The position numbers were made by a program, and so were the translations under genes. 64,000 nt of DNA, taken from contig JAFBJZ010000652.1 of the NCBI GenBank assembly GCA_016785225.1, positions 866,001 through 930,000 on the forward strand. Reading direction: 5' to 3'. This document shows positions 58,740-64,000 of the stretch, one piece after another. Numbering within the stretch: position 1 is the first letter of the stretch; the number at the start of each line of letters is the position of its first letter. Under the pieces are notes generated by a model. It saw nothing but the letters and a program-made list of their open reading frames with translations. It made no database searches and was not told the DNA's origin. This DNA is from Psettodes erumei (taxonomy: Eukaryota; Chordata; Actinopteri; Pleuronectiformes; Psettodidae).

Positions 58740-61561
58740 TTAATCTTAATGACATATTTAGGCTTTTAAAATGCGTTTGTTTTTTAAGTGTTGTATTTCA
58801 GCAAAGACTGAGCTAACAACTAGCAAGAAATGTTTGCATTTAGCGTTAACATTTTTCCTTTGAGGAACGACTTCGAAGTTGCTTTTGATTAAATGACCCG
58901 TTTGAGAACAATCAGATGTAGTTCATGTCTTCTGGCTGCAAGGAAAAAAAAAAAAAAAGGGAAAACCAGAAGCGCATTGATCAGATCCACCTTTCTCCAT
59001 TTTATGGAGCGCAAATGCAATGACTCTGCAATACTTCTATGTACACAAATCAACATTGCACAGACACCCATTTTATACCTTTGTAATATATAATATGGCA
59101 TCTCATAATATTAAAAAGGTATGGCGTTGGATTCAGTATCATCAGTACACTGAAGAACATTTTTAAGGCACCGAGAAGCTCAAGTCGCTCCACTTCAAAG
59201 AAGACTAAATATAATTTCGCCTTTAGATCCTTACCACTGATAATAAAAACGATACCATAGGCTTAACAGAGTGCGATAGCAGTGAGATATGATACTGCAA
59301 GACGTTCCCGTTCATCATCGAGGCAAAGCTTACTGTACGTGCTGGGATGTAACCTTGCCCGTCGTTCATTTAGCCACTGTACCAGGCTCTAAAATGGCCA
59401 CAGCGAGTGTGTGTGAGCATGTGAATGTGAACAGAGCTCCACTGTCTCGTAACAATAAGAGTGACTGCATGTGTTGAGGGACGCTCTGTGTGTGTGTGTG
59501 TGTGTGTGCTCACACCACCCCTGTCTCATCTACATAGATGCAATCACACCTTCCCAACGCCGTGTCTTTTTCTTTTTTTGTTTTTACAGCGGCAGGAAAA
59601 ATTATTTTTAAAAAAAGAAAGAAAGTCTGCAGTAGTCCATTCAGCGTTGTGAAAATGACAAAGTACATAATACATTCTAAATCTGCAATCCTACGGTGGA
59701 TTTACACCCTGCATATTACTTCCTGTTTATTATCAGATGCCGGGGCATGTGACGCGTACAGTCAGCCAGCCAGGCAGTCAGTGGTTCAGACCAAGTGGTT
59801 TGGCCTAGTGGGGAGCCGCGGGGCAGACAATGGCCGCACTGTGTGGCTGAAGTGCCTTTGGTGTCAATGACTCTGCCAGCAACTGAGACTGGCAGATCCA
59901 AAATGGCGGAGCGCAGAGAGCCCCGCTGGTGCCTGTCATGCTTTGAACAGGGCAGTTTTGATCCTTTTTGGATGCAGCCTTTTTTTTTTTTTTTTTTTCC
60001 TTCGGGGGTTTCATATCAGAGCTGAGAGGTTTAAAAGAGAGAGCAGAGCAGCTCCGGCTAATCTGCCTGCATTTTTATTTGTTTTTAAGTGGGTGAAGAG
60101 GAAAGAGAGAGAGGGTGGGGGGGGCAAGCATGTGGTGGGAGAAGTTCAAATAGAGTCTCTCCTCAGGTCTTGTTTCTTGCACCCCGAAGTCCAGTTTGGC
60201 TCTCGCCCACAGGTGGAGTATGAAAGAGATGTTTAAATCTTCAGAAAGTCCTGGGTCCAGTTTCTAAGGTTGGATAAAAAAAAAAAAACACAAAAGTTAC
60301 AGGAAGAGAGAATATTAAACCCTCCTGCGAATTTCACCATCTCGAGCTGAAGCGGTGAGCGGGGGATGCAGAGGCATGAGCAGCAGATGTCAAGAGAGCA
60401 AAAAAAAAAAAAAAAAAAGGCGTACGAAACACTTACTCTTAACGTGATGACAGCTACACAGCTGTAGAGGGAGACTGAAAAAAAAAAACAAAACAGAAAT
60501 AGTCATGTTGTATATTGTGCGTTAGAGTGTGCGTGCTTACCCTCCCCTCTGCTGCCAGATATGTGCGTATCGCTGTCTGTGTGTTTGCCCTATCTGTTTG
60601 GGCTGCATGTGTCCGTCTGTCTGTCAATCTGCTCCCAGCGCAGTCTGTTTGCCAATCTGTCATTTTTCTGTTTGCTAGATAAGGAGATTGAGAGAACTGT
60701 GTGTGTGTGTGTGTGTGTGTGTCGGCAAAAGCAAATTCATTTAAACTCGATCATGGAGATGCCAGTCAGGTGCTGCTGTTTGCTTACAGACGTGAAGATG
60801 CGCGCTCCTGCTCTTTGAAAGATGCTTTTCTACAAATGGCTCAGATTGGAGCAGCGTCGGTTTCGGCTCAGTGAGGAGAAGTTCTTTATATAAAGTCTGT
60901 ACGTTTTCAGCAGACATGTGGGAAAACCCTGAGAAACGAGGAGCCGCAGGAATTGCTAATGAAAATCTCTCTCTTTTTTTTTTTTTACATGAAATCCCGT
61001 TTGCAGTTCCAACAACATCTGGAGGACATTTATGAATCCACAAAATTTTGCACAAACAAAACACTTTGTCTTATCTGTAATATATAAAACATGATAAAAG
61101 AGGAGAAGAGCAACAACCAAAAAAAAAAAAAAAAAAGAGGATTGTGAGGGGAAAACTTTATAAAACCCAAATGGGCTTCTTAACTAACAACAACATGTGA
61201 GCGTGTGGTCGCAACATGTCCGGCTGAGGTCCGGCTGGGAGCATCACACATAACTTTATTTAAACACCAATGACATAACAAGTAAAGAAACTGAACGAGT
61301 GCAGGTTCGCCCCGATGGTTCGGGGCCCATCAGAAAGTCCTATGTGGGTAATTGTTGGGAAAATGCAGGTAAAATTCCCAAGATTCTAATTAGGCGCCCT
61401 GGAAAACCGTCATCAGATCCCACGTGGTTCCAGCGGGAAAGAAAAAACTGTCTCTCCTCATTTCACATTCCTCACATTTCAAATCTATATTTAAGCTCAG
61501 AGAAGTGTTGAGTAATTTCTCCAAACTCGCTGATGTTTTCACTCGCTCTGGAACGATCGTT

Positions 61562-61593
<32 letters not shown>

Positions 61594-61600
61594 TGAACCC
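58740..61600. other. Non-coding stretch
   Basis: Mixed AT-rich sequence with poly-T/poly-A runs (about 59,980, 60,400, 61,120 and 61,568) and a GT tract at about 59,490. No exon with matching frame and splice sites was found. Confidence 0.45.
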
Positions 61601-61602
61601 AC

Positions 61603-61712
61603 CTGGGAGTAACTTGTTGATCCGGAGCTTCTCCTGGGGTCCCTCCCAGACGCTGGGGATCCCCCCTCCTTCTGACTGCCGACGGAGGAGGAGTCTGAGC
61701 AGCTACTGTGGA
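61603..61712 (-). other. Candidate coding exon, unidentified gene
   Basis: On the minus strand a long CT tract ending TCTGTCAG precedes a 110-base stretch open in phase 1, encoding a serine-rich peptide (HSSCSDSSSVGSQKEGG, then SPASGRDPRRSSGSTSYSQ), ending at CAG then GTGGGT. It joins in frame to the exon at 63,708-63,818. An alternative acceptor and frame would encode IPSVWEGPQEKLRINKLLP, which is equally open, so the reading frame is unsure. Confidence 0.35.
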
Positions 61713-61714
61713 CT

Positions 61715-61746
<32 letters not shown>

Positions 61747-61884
61747 TTAACAGACACAGCACTTAAAATATGTATTTTGTTTTTTGCTTCAGCGAGTGGA
61801 AGAACAAGTTCAAATAATGTCACACGTCCTGCATCCGGGCAGGATTGGCACGCATGGATTTGTTTTGCATTCACACTGTGTGTT

Positions 61885-61925
<41 letters not shown>

Positions 61926-63707
61926 ATTTTTATCATGCAGAAATCATTGTGTCATCATGTTCCCTTGAAATTAAAAATGGAGGTCGACCGGGTAGCGGGG
62001 AGGAGACAAAGGAGAGAGAGAGAGAGAGAGGAGTCAGAGTGGGAAGACATTTTTCTCATCCTGTTCAATGAATTTCTAACGCCGCCGTCCCAGAGGACAA
62101 TTCATGCATTGAAATCCGGCGCCCGCTGCGCTCAATGAGACACCTGGTGAGCAGTGTGTGCATTACACCGAGCCCTGAACGGCAAATGGCTTCGGCTCCG
62201 GGGGCGACGGCGGCCTTCGGAGACTGGATGATGGGGCCGGGATCCGAGGGGAGTGAGTTTTGGATTGGGTTCTTTTATTTAAATAAATAAATAAATAAAG
62301 TTTTTCCACATTTTAACCCCGCGCAGGGAGCGCTCTCCTCAAACTCTCCAGCCTCTTATGCGATTACAAACGTAACTTTCCCCTTAACCTGCCGAGGTGA
62401 CAGCTCCGTCACGTTCAGTAATTCGCTCCATCTTTCAGGCGGAGTAACGCCGGCGCATTTTGAACTTGTTGCTGATTATGTGCGTGGGTGGAGAGAGCGC
62501 TGATGGTGCTGATAGCGTTACGTAAGAGCAAGATAAAGACTTTTTACACTCCTTTAATGCTCAGGTTTTTATTCCTGCTCGGGCGTTAAACATTCTCTGC
62601 TGAGCGTTTTAGTGTGTTTCAGCTCGTTGTTTTGGTTTCTGGCATCAATGAGCAGCTGGCTAATGAAAATACAGGTAGAACATTTCGCTGGTGTTTTAGT
62701 CAGGAAGTGATGGAGACCAAAACCGAGCTAAAAGCAATGTGAAAATTAGACTTCTGTTCATTGGTTGGATGCAAAAATGACTTAAAATCTAAAATAGTAC
62801 GCTGATAAGGGAAGATATTTTGAAGTGCTAATATTTGTAATTATATAATCAGCAAAAATCCCATATTAAATAATTAAACTGAAGTCCAAAGAAAATAAAA
62901 ACTCCAGGAACCAAGTTTTGTTTCTTGAGCTACAGTTTGCTGGGAACGATAACGTTAGGTCACATGATGCGGCTCAAAGTCAATACAAGAATAAGAAATG
63001 TGCAGCAGCAGTGTTCTGGGATAAAACGCGTTTCTCCATGCTTCATTTATGAATCCAGTGGAGGAACCGGAGACAAAGCTGCAGTTTAACTCGGGACTGA
63101 TGGGATTTGATCATCGCACGAGTAAAACGTGTTTCCATTGTCAGGCTTTTTCTGACGGCGCTCCACATTCTCGGCAGACACGACTCTCCAGAAATTTGTC
63201 AGTGTGAGACAAATATCAAAAATTCATGGAGTAGCCCCGGGGGCGCGAGACTGGGGAAAAAAAAAAAAGAAGATTATTACCTCGTCACATGGGAAGATGC
63301 GCCCAGGACCTGTTGTAGTTTCCCGCCTGTAATCTCTGCATCTTTTTCAGCTCAGGACGCACATTTGGAACGACCCGGTAATCTAATCCGGTCACATAAA
63401 ACCGTGCGACTTCCTGAAGCCCCAGTCTGAGCTGAACTGGGGGAAAAAAAAAAAGGGCCTTGACTTCCTCTATATGTAAGGAGAGACGTGGCGCTCGGGG
63501 GTTTCTAACTTAAACTACGTTTTCCCATAGGGACGATTTCACTGGCTGCAAGTGTTCAGTTTTTAATGTTAATGACCCACCTATAATTTGTTTTTAGCTC
63601 GAAAGGACACAAACTGCACTTTTCCTTTAATCGTTTATAGTTTTCCGATTTAGCACATTTCCATTGCAAATGCTCTTCTTCCCCATCGGAGCGCCGGCTT
63701 CTCTTAC

Positions 63708-63818
63708 CTCTGTCGTTGAGGCTGCAGATGGAGTCCAGCTCTGAGCCCTGGGTGCCGGACGCGTCCAGCAGCAGCTTGCTGGACAGTCCCATGCAGAGCG
63801 ACTCCTTCAGACACAGCT
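63708..63818 (-). CDS. Internal coding exon of an unidentified minus-strand gene (partial)
   Basis: A 111-base stretch sits between a CTCTGCAG acceptor and a strong GAG-GTAAGA donor. In the preferred frame it encodes LCLKESLCMGLSSKLLLDAS, then GTQGSELDSICSLNDR. About 89 percent of codons end in G or C, as in the confirmed genes here. Entry needs one base from the previous exon and exit leaves one base. The 5' exons lie beyond the right edge. I do not recognise the protein. It could be an upstream exon of znf219 or of a neighbouring gene whose other exons are hidden in 45-62 kb. Confidence 0.6.
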
Positions 63819-64000
63819 CTGCAGAGAGGAGAACAGGGGAGGTTGTTGTGTTTGTTTATTGTTTGTGTAGGTGAGAACGGCGCCGTCTGAACGCCATGTG
63901 CCGAAAAAAAAAAAAAAAAAAAGGTGTCAGTCGCTCTCTTTCTAAATGCCAGAGCTGCAGCGCATCTCGTCTCGTGAGATATTGTAATCTGAGCCAACTA

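Noticed and set aside
63556..63707. Extension of the 63.7-kb exon as a continuous 78-codon frame
   Set aside because: A strong GTAAGA donor ends the exon at 63,708 and codon bias collapses beyond it.

Overview
The window looks like nuclear DNA of a teleost fish, probably a percomorph. It has intron-containing genes with GT-AG junctions and a tandem set of bloodthirsty-type TRIM genes, an expansion typical of teleosts. It also has fish-style fold-back repeats rich in GCTAGCTTA words and very dense CA/GT, GA/CT and poly-G/poly-C simple repeats. I see no bacterial, viral or CRISPR content. Every gene I can support lies on the minus strand.

Region 1 (about 1-15,650) holds three tandem TRIM E3 ubiquitin ligase genes of the bloodthirsty (btr) type: A (969-3044), B (4382-6788) and C (8796-14709). 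Each encodes RING, B-boxes, coiled coil and PRY-SPRY. Exons of about 96, 231/234, 148 and 27 bp recur in all three. B has an unusual charged-helix plus proline-rich insert between RING and B-box. C has its B-box region split by an extra intron, a separate initiator exon, and a 2-bp frameshift in its SPRY exon. Possible IRF-type elements lie upstream of A and B, which would suit antiviral or inflammatory control.

Region 2 (about 15,650-25,660) has no gene I can support. It holds simple repeats, a possible Ly6-like relic near 16.5-16.8 kb, and a CpG-rich block at 23.8-25.4 kb with an inverted pair of RFX-like motifs.

Region 3 (25,717-34,600) is pcp4l1: three coding exons, 64 residues and one IQ motif. 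A three-codon first exon is followed directly by a GC/CA microsatellite.

Region 4 (about 36,000-44,900) is a long C2H2 zinc-finger gene of the ZNF219/ZNF536 family, best called znf219. It has nine recognisable fingers and a CtBP-type PLDLS motif. One extra base in a GGC-rich tract breaks the reading frame before the last three fingers. The arithmetic of the three exons gives 1,225 residues once that base is discounted.

Region 5 (about 45,000-64,000) is mostly low-complexity DNA with one fold-back MITE. A convincing but unidentified coding exon lies at 63,708-63,818, and weaker exon candidates lie at 61,603-61,712 and 44,800-44,883. Their phases fit together and also fit the first znf219 exon, so they are either upstream znf219 exons or parts of a separate minus-strand gene.

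Nothing here is clearly a new biological system. The most useful leads are the two frame breaks in conserved genes, the insert in TRIM gene B, and the unidentified exon near 63.7 kb.
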